From assembly GCF_030407765.1 (NCBI RefSeq), contig NZ_JASDCU010000006.1, forward strand, positions 62,001 through 126,000: a stretch of DNA of 64,000 nt, read 5' to 3'. The DNA is from Microbacterium sp. APC 3901. GTDB lineage: Bacteria; Actinomycetota; Actinomycetes; Actinomycetales; Microbacteriaceae. This document shows, piece after piece, positions 9,525 through 18,692 of this stretch (position 1 is the first letter of the stretch; each line of letters begins with the position of its first letter). Under the pieces are notes generated by a model that saw only the letters and a list, made by a program, of their open reading frames with translations, was not told where the DNA came from and did no database searches. A program made the position numbers and the translations under genes.

Positions 9525-10643
9525 ATGACAACACTGCTCCGTGCTTCCGGCTCCGCTGAGTTCCTCAGCATCGTCCCCTCCCTCGCAGGCTTCACCCCGA
9601 CCGAGAGCCTCGTCCTGCTTCCGTTCCGCGGCACACGCACCTACGGTGCGATGAGACTCGACCTCCCCCGTGACGACGTCGAACTCGGAGACTACGCGGA
9701 TGCCGCGGTCGGCCTGGTCGCGCGGGTCGAGCGAACGGATGCGGTGGCGCTCGTCGTCTACACGGATGACGCGGTGCAGCAGACGCGAGACGGGCTGGTC
9801 CTGCCTTTCGCCGTCGAGGTCGACGAGATCCTCGGGCGGGCTGAGGACGCCGGTCTGCGCATCGTCGACGCGCTCTGCGTGACCTCGGACGGCTGGTCGA
9901 GCTACCTCGACGGCGATCCGCAGCTCCGCGTTCTCGATCGCGCGGCCCCCGAGGTTCCGGGCGTCGGCGACGTGTCGGGCGATCAGCTCTCCGGTGCCGC
10001 TCTGCCGGCGGCGGGTTTCGCAGACAAGGAGAGGGTGGGCCGAGCGCTGCGCGACGTGACCGACCTCCTCGCGCGGGGCGGCAGGCCTGGGCCGACGGGC
10101 GCCGAGAACCCCCAGGCGGTCGCTGCTCTCGTGCTCCTCGAAGACATCCCGGCGTTCTTCGAAGCCGTACTCGCGTCTCCCGAAGAGCTGCCGCCCTTCG
10201 CCACCGCTGCGCTCCTCTGGTGCCTCGAGCGACCGCTCTTCAGAGATGTGGCGCTGACGCAGTGGGCCTCGGACCTCCGTGGTGGCGAGCGCACTCTCGA
10301 GGCGCAGCTCACCTTCGCCGATACAGGGTCGACCGTGCCCGACGATCTCGGTGAGGTGTTCCTCGGGCGGGGGCCCACGCCGGATCCGGAGCGGCTCGGG
10401 GTCGCCCTCTCACTCGTGCGCACCGCTGCAGCGCTCGCGCCTCGGGCGACGAGACCCGCACCGCTCACTGCTGCGGCGTGGCTCTCGTGGGCGCTCGGTC
10501 GCTCGAGTCACGCCGCACAGTACCTCGATCTCGTGCGCGCGATCGATGCCGAGTACGGGCTCGCCGCCCTGCTCGAGACGATGATCAACGCGGCGATGCT
10601 GCCGGAGTGGGCGTTCAGACGCGGCGAGACACCCGCTACTTGA
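9525..10643 (+). CDS. DUF4192 family protein
   Basis: A 372-residue actinobacterial protein of unknown function. The start at 9525 gives MTTLLRASGSAEFLSIVPSL followed by LAGFTPTESLVLLPFRG, the recognisable opening of DUF4192, and a later block around ALVVYTDDA. No signal peptide or membrane span is seen, so it is predicted to be cytoplasmic. The frame is open upstream to 9300, but those residues overlap the small membrane gene on the other strand. Its last eight bases overlap the end of lysS in a convergent arrangement. Confidence 0.82.
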   Translation: MTTLLRASGSAEFLSIVPSLAGFTPTESLVLLPFRGTRTYGAMRLDLPRDDVELGDYADAAVGLVARVERTDAVALVVYTDDAVQQTRDGLVLPFAVEVDEILGRAEDAGLRIVDALCVTSDGWSSYLDGDPQLRVLDRAAPEVPGVGDVSGDQLSGAALPAAGFADKERVGRALRDVTDLLARGGRPGPTGAENPQAVAALVLLEDIPAFFEAVLASPEELPPFATAALLWCLERPLFRDVALTQWASDLRGGERTLEAQLTFADTGSTVPDDLGEVFLGRGPTPDPERLGVALSLVRTAAALAPRATRPAPLTAAAWLSWALGRSSHAAQYLDLVRAIDAEYGLAALLETMINAAMLPEWAFRRGETPAT

Positions 10644-12162
10644 CGAGCGGGAACAGGATGGTCTCGCGAATGCCGAGCCCCGTGATCGCCATCAGCAGGC
10701 GATCGATCCCCATGCCCATCCCGCCGGACGGCGGCATGCCGTGCTCGAGTGCGCGCAGGAACTCCTCGTCGACCGGCATCGCCTCGACGTCGCCTCGAGC
10801 GGCGAGCTTCGCCTGTTCGACGAACCGCTCGCGCTGGATGACGGGGTCGACCAGCTCGGAGTATCCGGTCGCCAGTTCGAAGCCGCGGATGTACAGATCC
10901 CACTTCTCGACCACGCCCTCGATCGAGCGGTGCTCGCGCACGAGGGGCGAGGTGTCTACGGGGAAGTCCATCACGAAGGTGGGGCGCACGAGGTCGCCCT
11001 TCACGAAGTGCTCCCACAGTTCTTCGACGAGCTTGCCGTGCGTCGCCTGAGCCGGCAGGTCGACGCCGTTCGCCTCGGCGAAGGCGATCAGGTCCTCGAC
11101 CGAATTGCTCGGGGTGATCGTGCGACCCGAGGCCGCCGACAGCGACTCGTACATCGAGATGCGATCCCATTCGCCGCCGAGGTCGTACTCGGTGCCGTCG
11201 GCCCAGGTCACGGTGGTCGACCCCGCGACGGCGATCGCCGCCTGCTGCACGAGCTCCTGCGTCAGAGCGGCCATCTGGTTGTAGTCGCCGTAGGCCTGGT
11301 AGGCCTCGAGCATCGCGAACTCCGGGCTGTGCGTCGAGTCGGCACCCTCATTGCGGAAGTTGCGGTTGATCTCGTACACCCGCTCGATGCCGCCGACGAC
11401 CGCGCGCTTGAGATACAACTCGGGTGCGATGCGCAGGTAGAGCTCGGTGTCGAAGGCGTTGGAGTGCGTCACGAACGGGCGAGCGGATGCTCCGCCGTGC
11501 TGCACCTGCAGCATGGGCGTCTCGACCTCGAGGTAGTCGTGGCTGCCGAACGTCGCTCGGAGGCTCGCGTTGACCGCGGCACGGGCGCGCACGGTGGTGC
11601 GGGCCTGCTCACGGACGATCAGATCGAGGTAGCGGCTGCGCACACGCCCCTCCTCGCTGAGCTCGGAGTAGGCGTTCGGCAGCGGCAGGATCGCCTTGGA
11701 CGCGATCGCCCACGCGTCGGCCATGATCGACAGCTCGCCTCGGCGACTCGAGATCACCTCGCCGTGCACGAACACGTGATCGCCGAGGTCGACGTATTCC
11801 TTCCAGTCTGCGAGCGACTCCTCGCCGACGTTCGCGAGCGAGATCATCGCCTGGATGCGCGAGCCATCGCCGGCCTGCAGCGTCGCGAAGCAGAGCTTCC
11901 CGGTGTTGCGACTGAAGACCACGCGACCCGCGACACCGACGACGACGCCCGTCTCGGCGCCGGCTTCGAGCTCGCCGTACTCGGCGCGCAGCGCGGGGAT
12001 CTGGTGAGTCACGGGCACGCTGACCGGGAAGGCTCCCCCACCGGCATCCGCTCGGTTCGCGACCAGACGCTCGCGCTTGGCCAGGCGCACCGCCTTCTGC
12101 TCGTGCACGTCTTCTTCGGTGGCGGCGGTGGTCGTGTCGGGCGCGGCAGACGCGTCAGTCAT
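10636..12162 (-). CDS. lysS: Lysine--tRNA ligase, class II
   Basis: A 508-residue cytoplasmic enzyme charging tRNA-Lys. After a 30-residue acidic head comes the OB-fold anticodon domain (GRVVFSRNTGKLCFATLQAGDG) and the class II core: motif 1 near LRATFGSHDYLEVETPML, motif 2 FRNEGADSTHSPEF, motif 3 GMGMGIDRLLMAITG, finishing with the typical RETILFPLVK. Length is normal. It is divergent from the DUF2207 gene and overlaps the DUF4192 gene by eight bases tail to tail. Confidence 0.97.
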   Translation of the reverse strand: MTDASAAPDTTTAATEEDVHEQKAVRLAKRERLVANRADAGGGAFPVSVPVTHQIPALRAEYGELEAGAETGVVVGVAGRVVFSRNTGKLCFATLQAGDGSRIQAMISLANVGEESLADWKEYVDLGDHVFVHGEVISSRRGELSIMADAWAIASKAILPLPNAYSELSEEGRVRSRYLDLIVREQARTTVRARAAVNASLRATFGSHDYLEVETPMLQVQHGGASARPFVTHSNAFDTELYLRIAPELYLKRAVVGGIERVYEINRNFRNEGADSTHSPEFAMLEAYQAYGDYNQMAALTQELVQQAAIAVAGSTTVTWADGTEYDLGGEWDRISMYESLSAASGRTITPSNSVEDLIAFAEANGVDLPAQATHGKLVEELWEHFVKGDLVRPTFVMDFPVDTSPLVREHRSIEGVVEKWDLYIRGFELATGYSELVDPVIQRERFVEQAKLAARGDVEAMPVDEEFLRALEHGMPPSGGMGMGIDRLLMAITGLGIRETILFPLVK

Positions 12163-12243
12163 TCGGGGCTCCTTGAAAAGTCGTGTCCAGTTTACCGAGG
12201 TCGCGTCCCTCCTCCCGCGGCCGAGTCTGGGTAGCCTCGAAGC

Positions 12244-14085
12244 ATGGCAGCCACCAGACTCGCCCGCTCTCTCGTCACTATCAGCCTCGCCGCCGCCGCG
12301 CTGCTCGCATCAGCGGCTCCGGCCACGGCAGCAGCAAGACCGGCCGCAGCCCCTGCGTCCGGAGCGACGGTGGTCCGGACGGATGTCGACGACTTCAGCT
12401 ACGCGTCGTGGGACGCGCGCTACGAGGTGGGGCTCGACGACGACGGTCGCGCCCGCATGCGCGTCACGGAGACCGTCACGGCGCGATTCCCCGATGTCGA
12501 CCAGAACAAGGGGATCGTCCGCGGGCTGCCGACCAGCTACGAGAATGCCTGGCTCGATACGCGGGTGCTGTCCGTGACCGACGAGACCGGGGCCGATGTG
12601 CCTTACGAGACCGACGACGAGGATGGTCTGCTGCTGATCCTCACCGGCGACGACGACTACGTGCGCGGACTCACGACCTACGTCATCGAGTACGAGATGC
12701 GCGACGTGATCCTCGCGGCCGACTCCGGCGTCGACGAGTTCTATTGGGATCTGCTCCCGCTCGACAGCACGCAGCGCATCGACGGCTTCACCGCCGAGGT
12801 GGCGTTCGACGAGACGATGGCGAATCGCATGACCGGCGACGCGCGCTGCTATGCCGGCTACGAGGGGTCGACGGACGAGTGCGAGCTGATCGCCTCCGCC
12901 GACGGCTCGCAGCTCGACATCGAGGCGAACGAGCTGTCGCCCGGTGAGGGCATCACGATCGCGGTCGGATTCGAATCGGGCACGGCCGTGCAGCCCTCGG
13001 CCCGACAGCCCGACCCGGTGACCGACACCGTGCCCGCGATCGCGGCGCTCGGCGGGCTCGGACTCTCGATCGCCGGGTGGTTCGCCGTCTCGAGTTTCAA
13101 GAAGAGACGGCGCACGGCCAGCGGCATCATCGTCGCCCAGTACGAGGTTCCGGACTCCCTGCCGCCGCTGTTGGCCGCCGTGATCGTGCCGGGAGCAAAA
13201 GACCCGATCCCCGCGGAGATCATCCACCTGGCTGTGCGGGGCACGCTCCGCATCGAAGAGGGAACCGACGCCGAACAACCACGGTTGCGACGCCTTCCCG
13301 GCGGCCGGATCCCCGACCCGCTCGATGGCGAGGCCCTCGACGCGCTGTTCGCGGGCGCCGACTCCGACGGTGTCGCTGAGCTCCCCAGCGCGAGCGAGGA
13401 CTTCGCTGCCCGCATGAAGACCCTGTCGCAGCGCGGCACCGAGGTGGCGGTCTCGCGCGGGCTCACCACGAAGGCGCGCAGCAGGGGTGCGATGATCCTG
13501 CAGTGGTGCGCGATCGCGATCGTGCTGGCCGGCTTCGCGCTGGGCTTGTGGGGGATCATCGCAGGGAGGGTGACAGCGCTCCCCGCGTTCGTGGCGATCG
13601 CCTTCGGCGCGTTCCTCGTGCTGCTGTCCTCCTTCTACAGCTTCTCGAAGCACACGGTCCTCTCGGCCGAGGGCGCTCAGCAGTACGAGCACCTCATGGG
13701 CGTGCGGGAGTTCATCCGCGTCGCCGAAGCCGACCGGCTGCAGATGCTGCAGTCGTACTCCGGTGCCGAGCGGCGGCAGGACGGCAGCGCGAACGTGATC
13801 GTCGTCTATGAGCGCCTGCTCCCCTACGCGATGCTGTTCGGCATGGAGAACGAATGGGGAGCCCTGCTCGAGGGCGTGTACGCCTCCGAGAACCGCGGGG
13901 CGACGTGGATCGGCGACCCGAGCTCGCCGTTCGTCCATGGTCAGCTCGTGGCGTTCGCCGCCTCCTCGCACGCGTCCGCGACGTACTCGGCGCCGAGCGC
14001 GAGCAGCTCGTCGAGTGCCGGAGGATCGTTCGGCGGCGGCTTCTCGGGCGGCGGCGGGGGCGGCGGCTTCTCCGGCGGCCGCTGA
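12244..14085 (+). CDS. DUF2207 domain membrane protein with Gly-rich tail
   Basis: A 613-residue envelope protein. A signal peptide (ARSLVTISLAAAALLASAAPATA) is followed by an extracytoplasmic DUF2207 domain that opens DDFSYASWDARYEV. There is a membrane helix near residue 265-285 with a basic FKKRRR stop, a cytoplasmic segment, then a helical hairpin around residues 415-465. The C-terminus is a Ser- and Gly-rich low-complexity tail (GGSFGGGFSGG type), typical of DUF2207 proteins. Function is unknown; the family is usually annotated only as a predicted membrane protein. It stands between lysS and the end of the folate operon. Confidence 0.87.
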   Translation: MAATRLARSLVTISLAAAALLASAAPATAAARPAAAPASGATVVRTDVDDFSYASWDARYEVGLDDDGRARMRVTETVTARFPDVDQNKGIVRGLPTSYENAWLDTRVLSVTDETGADVPYETDDEDGLLLILTGDDDYVRGLTTYVIEYEMRDVILAADSGVDEFYWDLLPLDSTQRIDGFTAEVAFDETMANRMTGDARCYAGYEGSTDECELIASADGSQLDIEANELSPGEGITIAVGFESGTAVQPSARQPDPVTDTVPAIAALGGLGLSIAGWFAVSSFKKRRRTASGIIVAQYEVPDSLPPLLAAVIVPGAKDPIPAEIIHLAVRGTLRIEEGTDAEQPRLRRLPGGRIPDPLDGEALDALFAGADSDGVAELPSASEDFAARMKTLSQRGTEVAVSRGLTTKARSRGAMILQWCAIAIVLAGFALGLWGIIAGRVTALPAFVAIAFGAFLVLLSSFYSFSKHTVLSAEGAQQYEHLMGVREFIRVAEADRLQMLQSYSGAERRQDGSANVIVVYERLLPYAMLFGMENEWGALLEGVYASENRGATWIGDPSSPFVHGQLVAFAASSHASATYSAPSASSSSSAGGSFGGGFSGGGGGGGFSGGR

Positions 14086-14087
14086 CC

Positions 14088-14792
14088 TCAGAGGAGCGGC
14101 TGGGGACCGGATGCGTCTCGGAGCGCCCGCTCGACCGTCGACTGCACCAGGGCCGAGAGATATCCGCCCGGATTCTCGACGCCGAGCGCGCCGAGGCGCG
14201 AGGTGGACTGGGCGATGAGCGAGCGCGAGAATTCGGTGACCGTCTGGATCGCGTCGGCATAGGCCTCACGATCCGCCTCGGAGATCACCACCGGCTCGCA
14301 CCCCATCTCGACGGCGAGAGCCTGCGCGATGGGCAGCACCGCCGCAGGAGCGGTGACCGCCGCATAGCTCGCCTGCAGCTGGCGCAGATCGACAGAGGTG
14401 CCCGTGAAGGTGATCGCCGGATGCACCGCGAGCGGGATGGCGCCGCTCGCAGCCGCCGGGAGCAACACCCCGATGCCGTGACCGGGGTCGGTGTGCAGCA
14501 CGAGCTGGCCGAGCTGCCAGCCTCCGACCTCGGCGATGCCCGTGATCAGAGCGGGGAGCTGGTCGTGCGGCACGGCGACCACGACGAGCTCGCTGCGACG
14601 CACCACTTCGAGCGCATCGAGGATCGGCACATCAGGCAGCACTGCCGACGCCCGGTCGTCGTCCGAGCCGCTCGTGATCCCCGTGATCGCGTGTCCCGCT
14701 CCGGCGAGGGCAGCACCGATGACCGGCCCCACCCGCCCGGCACCGATGATGCCGACCCCGAGTCGCCCGTCACGGCGCGAAGGATCACTCAC
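14088..14792 (-). CDS. DUF2520/Rossmann-like oxidoreductase (PanG-like)
   Basis: A 234-residue NAD(P)-binding protein. The dinucleotide motif is VGIIGAGRVGPVIGAALAGAG; the C-terminal DUF2520 helical half contains HPAITFTG and the conserved VISEADREAY region. Relatives include the alternative ketopantoate reductase PanG of pantothenate synthesis, so that role is a reasonable guess given the neighbouring cofactor genes, but no panC or panD lies next to it here. The start is the GTG at 14792, which overlaps the upstream PH-domain stop by eight bases. The frame is open further upstream, but only through the Pro-rich repeat of that gene. Confidence 0.78.
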   Translation of the reverse strand: MSDPSRRDGRLGVGIIGAGRVGPVIGAALAGAGHAITGITSGSDDDRASAVLPDVPILDALEVVRRSELVVVAVPHDQLPALITGIAEVGGWQLGQLVLHTDPGHGIGVLLPAAASGAIPLAVHPAITFTGTSVDLRQLQASYAAVTAPAAVLPIAQALAVEMGCEPVVISEADREAYADAIQTVTEFSRSLIAQSTSRLGALGVENPGGYLSALVQSTVERALRDASGPQPLL

Positions 14793-16728
14793 GGTTCGGA
14801 GCCGGCGGCGCGGGAGGCGGCGGAGACACCGGAGGCGCGGGCGGCGCGGGAGGCGGCGGAGACACCGGAGGCGCGGGAGGCGGCACTGGCGGAGCTGCCG
14901 GCGGCGCAGCCGGAGAATCGAGCGGGGGTGCCGGCGCCGCGAGAGGCGGCGCAGGCGGAAGCACGGAAGCTCCGAGCTCGGTCGCTGCGGATTCCGCCCC
15001 GGCACCCGGGTACCCGGGCACCTGCGCACCCTCGGCATCCGTCACGTACTCGCCCCATCTGTGGGTGTGATCGCGCGCTGCGGCGGCGACCGCTGCCGAG
15101 CTCACGCCGTCGAGAAGATACAGAGCGTCATCGCGCTCGAGACCCGAGAGATACCCCGTGATGAGGCCCTGCACGGAATGGACCTGCGCACCCGACACAC
15201 GCTGCGCGCGGTCGATGGGTCCCTGCGAGAGCGACACGCCCTGCAGGCGTGCGAGGGGGAAGACGGCCAGCTTGCGCCAGACGACTCCTCGTCTGAGCAG
15301 CAGTCCGAACTCGGTGAGCGCGAAGCCGTGGCGCTTCCACGACACAGGCCTGCGCCACCATGCGCGTCGCGGCATCGTCCGATACGGATCGCCTTCGATC
15401 GGACCGAGGATGCCGTGCTCCCAGACGAGCGGGATGTCGGCGACCGGAGCATCAGGCAGGATCAGCGCGAGCACGCGTTCGACATCGGCGCGCTTGCCCA
15501 CCGGCAGGACGACGTTGAACTGCTGCGCCGAACCCGATGACTGCTGTGCGGCGCTCTTGCCGCTCATGCGGTTGATCCTGATGGTCCACCAGCCGAACGG
15601 ACGCCACAGCAGAGACTGCGTGACCTCGACGGCGAAGATGCGCCCAGGGGGCAGCGTCTCGGTCACGGTCGTCAGCAGACCGTAGGTGATACGCACTCCG
15701 TCAGGCGTCGGAGCGATCGAGTAGCGCAGCGACTTCGAGATCTGCGCCCAGGTGATACCGACGACCGCGATGACCATGGGGATCCCGATGCCCAGGGTGA
15801 TGCCGAGGCCCAGGAACCCGCCGATCGGATCGCCGTCGATCAGCGAGCCGATCGCGATGCCGCCGACCGCCACACCGAAGATGATGCCGAAGAAGACGAA
15901 CCACAGCACGCTCGAGATGAGCTGCGATCCGACCAGGCGGCCCGTGGGGATCTTGACCACGCTCTCCGGCTCGACATCTGCCAGGTCGACACCGCTGATC
16001 AGATCGTTGACCCCGGCGTTCACCGACCCGACGAGCTGCGCGCGCGCCGAACCCGGCCCGCCGGCGACAGAACCCGCGGCGTCCGGCGGTCGTACCCCGG
16101 CCGCTGACTCCGCCGCGGTCAGTCTCGCCGCGCGGGCACCCGAGGCGAGGCGCAGGATGTCGGTCCGCACCGCCTCTGCGCGCGGTGTCGCGAGGTACTC
16201 GAGCTCGACGTTGGAGTCGGTGCCCGCGCCGACGACCTCGAGCTTCGCGAGGCCGATGATGCGCGCGGGGAACGGACGAGTGAGATTGACGCCCTGCACC
16301 CGATCGAGAGGCGCGCGCCGATGCGAGCGGAAGATGATGCCCTTGCGCACCTCGACGTGATCGCCGGTGATCCGGAACTGCTGGAAACGCCACACGAACC
16401 AGAAGATGAGCACGAGTACGGCGACGAGCGCCAGCACGCCGAGCAGCACGATGATGAGCAGGTTGTTCTCGAAGACCCAGTCGACGGGATCGCCACCCGA
16501 GTAGTCGTCGTAGTTCACCTCTTCGGGCGTGAAGAACTCGACGAACCAGGCGATTAGGCGATCGCGCAGGTTGGCGATCGCGATGCCCGCGATGATGATG
16601 AGCGCCAGCCCGCCCTTGAAGAGCGGGGTGAGCGGATGCATCCGGTGCCACTCGCCGTCGGCGAGGGTCGCGGCCCGCGCCGGGGATTCGGCCGCCGCCG
16701 GGGGCGACGGGAAAGACTGCTCGCTCAC
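14785..16728 (-). CDS. Large PH-domain (bPH2/YdbT-type) membrane protein
   Basis: A 647-residue membrane protein with several bacterial PH (YdbS/YdbT-like) domains. Paired membrane helices at about residues 35-55 and 90-115 precede the first PH unit (VEVRKGIIFRSHRRAPLDRVQGVNL); another helix pair lies near residues 275-340, followed by VRITYGLLTTVTETLPPGRIF and a third unit at FALTEFGLLLRRGVVWRKLAV. It ends in a Pro/Ala low-complexity tail. The ATG overlaps the stop of the smaller PH gene by four bases, the usual two-gene arrangement. The role is unknown; homologues are thought to act in envelope or stress functions. Confidence 0.85.
   Translation of the reverse strand: MSEQSFPSPPAAAESPARAATLADGEWHRMHPLTPLFKGGLALIIIAGIAIANLRDRLIAWFVEFFTPEEVNYDDYSGGDPVDWVFENNLLIIVLLGVLALVAVLVLIFWFVWRFQQFRITGDHVEVRKGIIFRSHRRAPLDRVQGVNLTRPFPARIIGLAKLEVVGAGTDSNVELEYLATPRAEAVRTDILRLASGARAARLTAAESAAGVRPPDAAGSVAGGPGSARAQLVGSVNAGVNDLISGVDLADVEPESVVKIPTGRLVGSQLISSVLWFVFFGIIFGVAVGGIAIGSLIDGDPIGGFLGLGITLGIGIPMVIAVVGITWAQISKSLRYSIAPTPDGVRITYGLLTTVTETLPPGRIFAVEVTQSLLWRPFGWWTIRINRMSGKSAAQQSSGSAQQFNVVLPVGKRADVERVLALILPDAPVADIPLVWEHGILGPIEGDPYRTMPRRAWWRRPVSWKRHGFALTEFGLLLRRGVVWRKLAVFPLARLQGVSLSQGPIDRAQRVSGAQVHSVQGLITGYLSGLERDDALYLLDGVSSAAVAAAARDHTHRWGEYVTDAEGAQVPGYPGAGAESAATELGASVLPPAPPLAAPAPPLDSPAAPPAAPPVPPPAPPVSPPPPAPPAPPVSPPPPAPPAPNRE
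14807..14880. repeat. Tandem 36-bp repeat encoding a Pro-rich tail
   Basis: Two consecutive near-identical 36-bp units, seen by the recurrence of GGAGACACC at 14822 and 14858, encode a 12-residue Pro/Ala repeat (SPPPPAPPAPPV) at the end of the large PH-domain protein. Copy number is likely to vary between strains. Confidence 0.75.
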
Positions 16729-17321
16729 AGGCCCGTCCGGCGGGTCTCGGCGACGGCGATGAGGGTGTCACGCAGCGCCTCGGCGGAGCCCTGTGCGAGT
16801 CCGGGTATCTGCACGCCCGTGGTCGCGGCAGCGGTGACCATCTTGAGCTGGGAGACGCCGAAGGCACGGTCGAGGGGCCCCTGGGTGATGTCGACGAGTT
16901 GCATGCGACCGTACGGCACGGCGATCATGCGCTGCCAGAGGATGCCCTTGCGGAAGACGATGTCGTCGTCGCGCAGCATGTACCCGATGGCCTTGGCCTG
17001 TCGGGGAAGGATCACCAGGGTGATGAGTGTGATGAGCACGATGACGCCCGCCGGGATCCACACCCAGGTCTGGTCGAGGACCAGCGCCAGCACCAGGGCC
17101 GCGGCCAGCACGACCGCGACGAAGATCAGATTCTGCAGGATCTGCGAGACCACGTAGCGCGGCGAGATCTGGTGCCAGGTGCCGTCGAGCTCCAGCCTCG
17201 CCTCGTTGCGCACGGTGCGCAGCTGCGAATACGTGCCCTCGTCGAGGGCCGCGAGGTCGCTGACCTCCGCCGAACTAAGCGGTGCCGGGGTCCCCGGCTC
17301 GATCTCTGGGTTCTGAGTCAT
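16725..17321 (-). CDS. Small PH-domain (bPH2/YdbS-type) membrane protein
   Basis: A 198-residue partner of the larger PH protein. An acidic N-terminal part ends at LDGTWHQISPRYVVSQI, two membrane helices follow (about residues 62-82 and 86-106), then a single bPH2 domain with IVFRKGILWQRMIAVPYGRMQLVDITQGPLDR. YdbS/YdbT-type pairs are usually co-encoded and probably form one membrane complex. It overlaps DUF3180 by 47 bases upstream and the large PH gene by four downstream, indicating tight co-translation at the end of the folate operon. Confidence 0.85.
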   Translation of the reverse strand: MTQNPEIEPGTPAPLSSAEVSDLAALDEGTYSQLRTVRNEARLELDGTWHQISPRYVVSQILQNLIFVAVVLAAALVLALVLDQTWVWIPAGVIVLITLITLVILPRQAKAIGYMLRDDDIVFRKGILWQRMIAVPYGRMQLVDITQGPLDRAFGVSQLKMVTAAATTGVQIPGLAQGSAEALRDTLIAVAETRRTGL

Positions 17322-17754
17322 CAGGATCCTTCGGCAGGGTGCAGAACTGTTCGGCGATGAGCGCGACGACGGCGAGCACGATCGCGCTTCCGATCAGAGC
17401 CACCATCGCCACAGTCGACCCTACCGGGGGATCGATGGGCCTGGAGAGAAGGAACGCCAGAAGGCCCGCGCCGAACCCGGCCATGATCGCCCCGACCAGG
17501 CTGGACGCCCGGGCGAGTGTGACGGCACGGGTCGCGCGGAACGGATCGATGCGGATGCCGTTGCGAACGCTCGCACGCACGGGCCAGGCGACCGCCAGCG
17601 AAGCCGCGGCGATGAGCAGAAGCAGCACGGGGAGCAGAAGCGACGGCGTGAACGTCGTGCGGCCCATCACGGTCAGCACGTGGTCGAGGACGAAGCCCCC
17701 GGCCGCGGCGAGCACCGCGAGGACCGCGAGAAGTCCGAGCGAGGTGCGCTTCAT
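17275..17754 (-). CDS. DUF3180 family four-helix membrane protein
   Basis: A 159-residue integral membrane protein with four hydrophobic segments (about residues 6-24, 38-58, 82-104 and 113-135), separated by short basic loops such as RASVRNGIRIDPFRATR, a DUF3180 signature region. It consistently sits downstream of folK in actinobacteria, which is the main support for the family call. Function is unknown. The ATG overlaps the folK stop by four bases, and its last 47 bases overlap the next gene. Confidence 0.83.
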   Translation of the reverse strand: MKRTSLGLLAVLAVLAAAGGFVLDHVLTVMGRTTFTPSLLLPVLLLLIAAASLAVAWPVRASVRNGIRIDPFRATRAVTLARASSLVGAIMAGFGAGLLAFLLSRPIDPPVGSTVAMVALIGSAIVLAVVALIAEQFCTLPKDPDDSEPRDRAGDPGTA

Positions 17755-18299
17755 GAGCGCTCCCGGCGGCGCAGGTCGGCGACGAGCTCGTCGACACGGC
17801 CCCTACCCGGCAGCACGGCGTCACCGTCGAGCTCGAGCCAGGGTTCGAGCACGAACAGCCGCTCGAAGGCGCGGGGATGCGGCAGCTGCAGGCCGTCGCC
17901 GGTGCCGCCGTCGGCTGATTCCTCGCCGTAGGCGATCAGGTCGAGGTCGAGGGTCCGATCGCCCCAGCGCTCATGGCGCTCGCGTCCGTGTTCGTCCTCG
18001 ATCGCATGCAGCATGCCGAGCAGGATCGACGGGGCGAGGCGGGTGGTGATCAGCGCGACCGCGTTCACGTATCCGGGGGCCGCCGGATCCGGCCCGTCGA
18101 GCCGCAGCGCCACCGTCTCGAACAGCGAAGACAGACGCACGTCGCTGACCAGCGGCAGTCGCGAGATGCGCTCGGCTGCGGCGCGGATCGTGTCTTCGCG
18201 CTCACCGAGGTTCGCGCCGAAGGCGATGACGGCCACGGCTTCCTCGCGCCCGGGTCGGGGGCCGGGAAGGCTCGGCGGGTTCGCCAGGTTGCGACTCAT
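17751..18299 (-). CDS. folK: 2-amino-4-hydroxy-6-hydroxymethyldihydropteridine pyrophosphokinase
   Basis: A 182-residue cytoplasmic enzyme that moves pyrophosphate from ATP to the hydroxymethyl-dihydropterin made by FolB, giving the substrate of FolP. It shows the HPPK start AVIAFGANLGEREDTI and the catalytic signature RWGDRTLDLDLIAYG, with the two Asp residues that bind magnesium. About 20 extra residues precede the usual start. Four-base overlaps with both folB and DUF3180 mark it as part of the ftsH-fol operon. Confidence 0.95.
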   Translation of the reverse strand: MSRNLANPPSLPGPRPGREEAVAVIAFGANLGEREDTIRAAAERISRLPLVSDVRLSSLFETVALRLDGPDPAAPGYVNAVALITTRLAPSILLGMLHAIEDEHGRERHERWGDRTLDLDLIAYGEESADGGTGDGLQLPHPRAFERLFVLEPWLELDGDAVLPGRGRVDELVADLRRRERS

Positions 18300-18688
18300 C
18301 GCGATGCCTCGTCCCCGGATCGCTGCCGAGCCCGGTGCACGGTGACGGAGACGTCCGAGAACGTGAGCGAGATCGGGGCGTGCGGCTTGTGCACCGTGAC
18401 CGAGACGGCGTGCACCCGAGTGTCGGCGAGCGCGACATCGGCGATGCGCTCTGCGAGCGTCTCGATGAGATTCACCGGCTCGCCCGCGACGACCTCTGCG
18501 ACCTTCTCGGCGAGCTCTCCGTAGTGCACGGTGTCGGCGACGTCGTCGGATGCCGCAGCCTCGCGCAACGGCATCATGAGGCGGAGATCGATCGTGAACT
18601 CCTGACCGTTCTCACGCTCATGGTCGTAGACGCCGTGCCGGCCGAACACGGTCAGCCCCGTCAGGACGATCTCGTCGAGGACATCCAT
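18296..18688 (-). CDS. folB: Dihydroneopterin aldolase
   Basis: A 130-residue enzyme that cleaves dihydroneopterin to 6-hydroxymethyl-dihydropterin and glycolaldehyde. The opening MDVLDEIVLTGLTVFGRHGV and the following YDHERENGQEF contain the conserved active-site Glu; NLIETLAERIAD carries the second signature. The ATG at 18688 follows a clear GGGAGG and lies four bases after the folP stop; an ATG 19 codons upstream is inside folP and lacks family similarity. It is preceded by folP and followed by folK with a four-base overlap. Confidence 0.94.
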   Translation of the reverse strand: MDVLDEIVLTGLTVFGRHGVYDHERENGQEFTIDLRLMMPLREAAASDDVADTVHYGELAEKVAEVVAGEPVNLIETLAERIADVALADTRVHAVSVTVHKPHAPISLTFSDVSVTVHRARQRSGDEASR

Positions 18689-18692
18689 GGTC

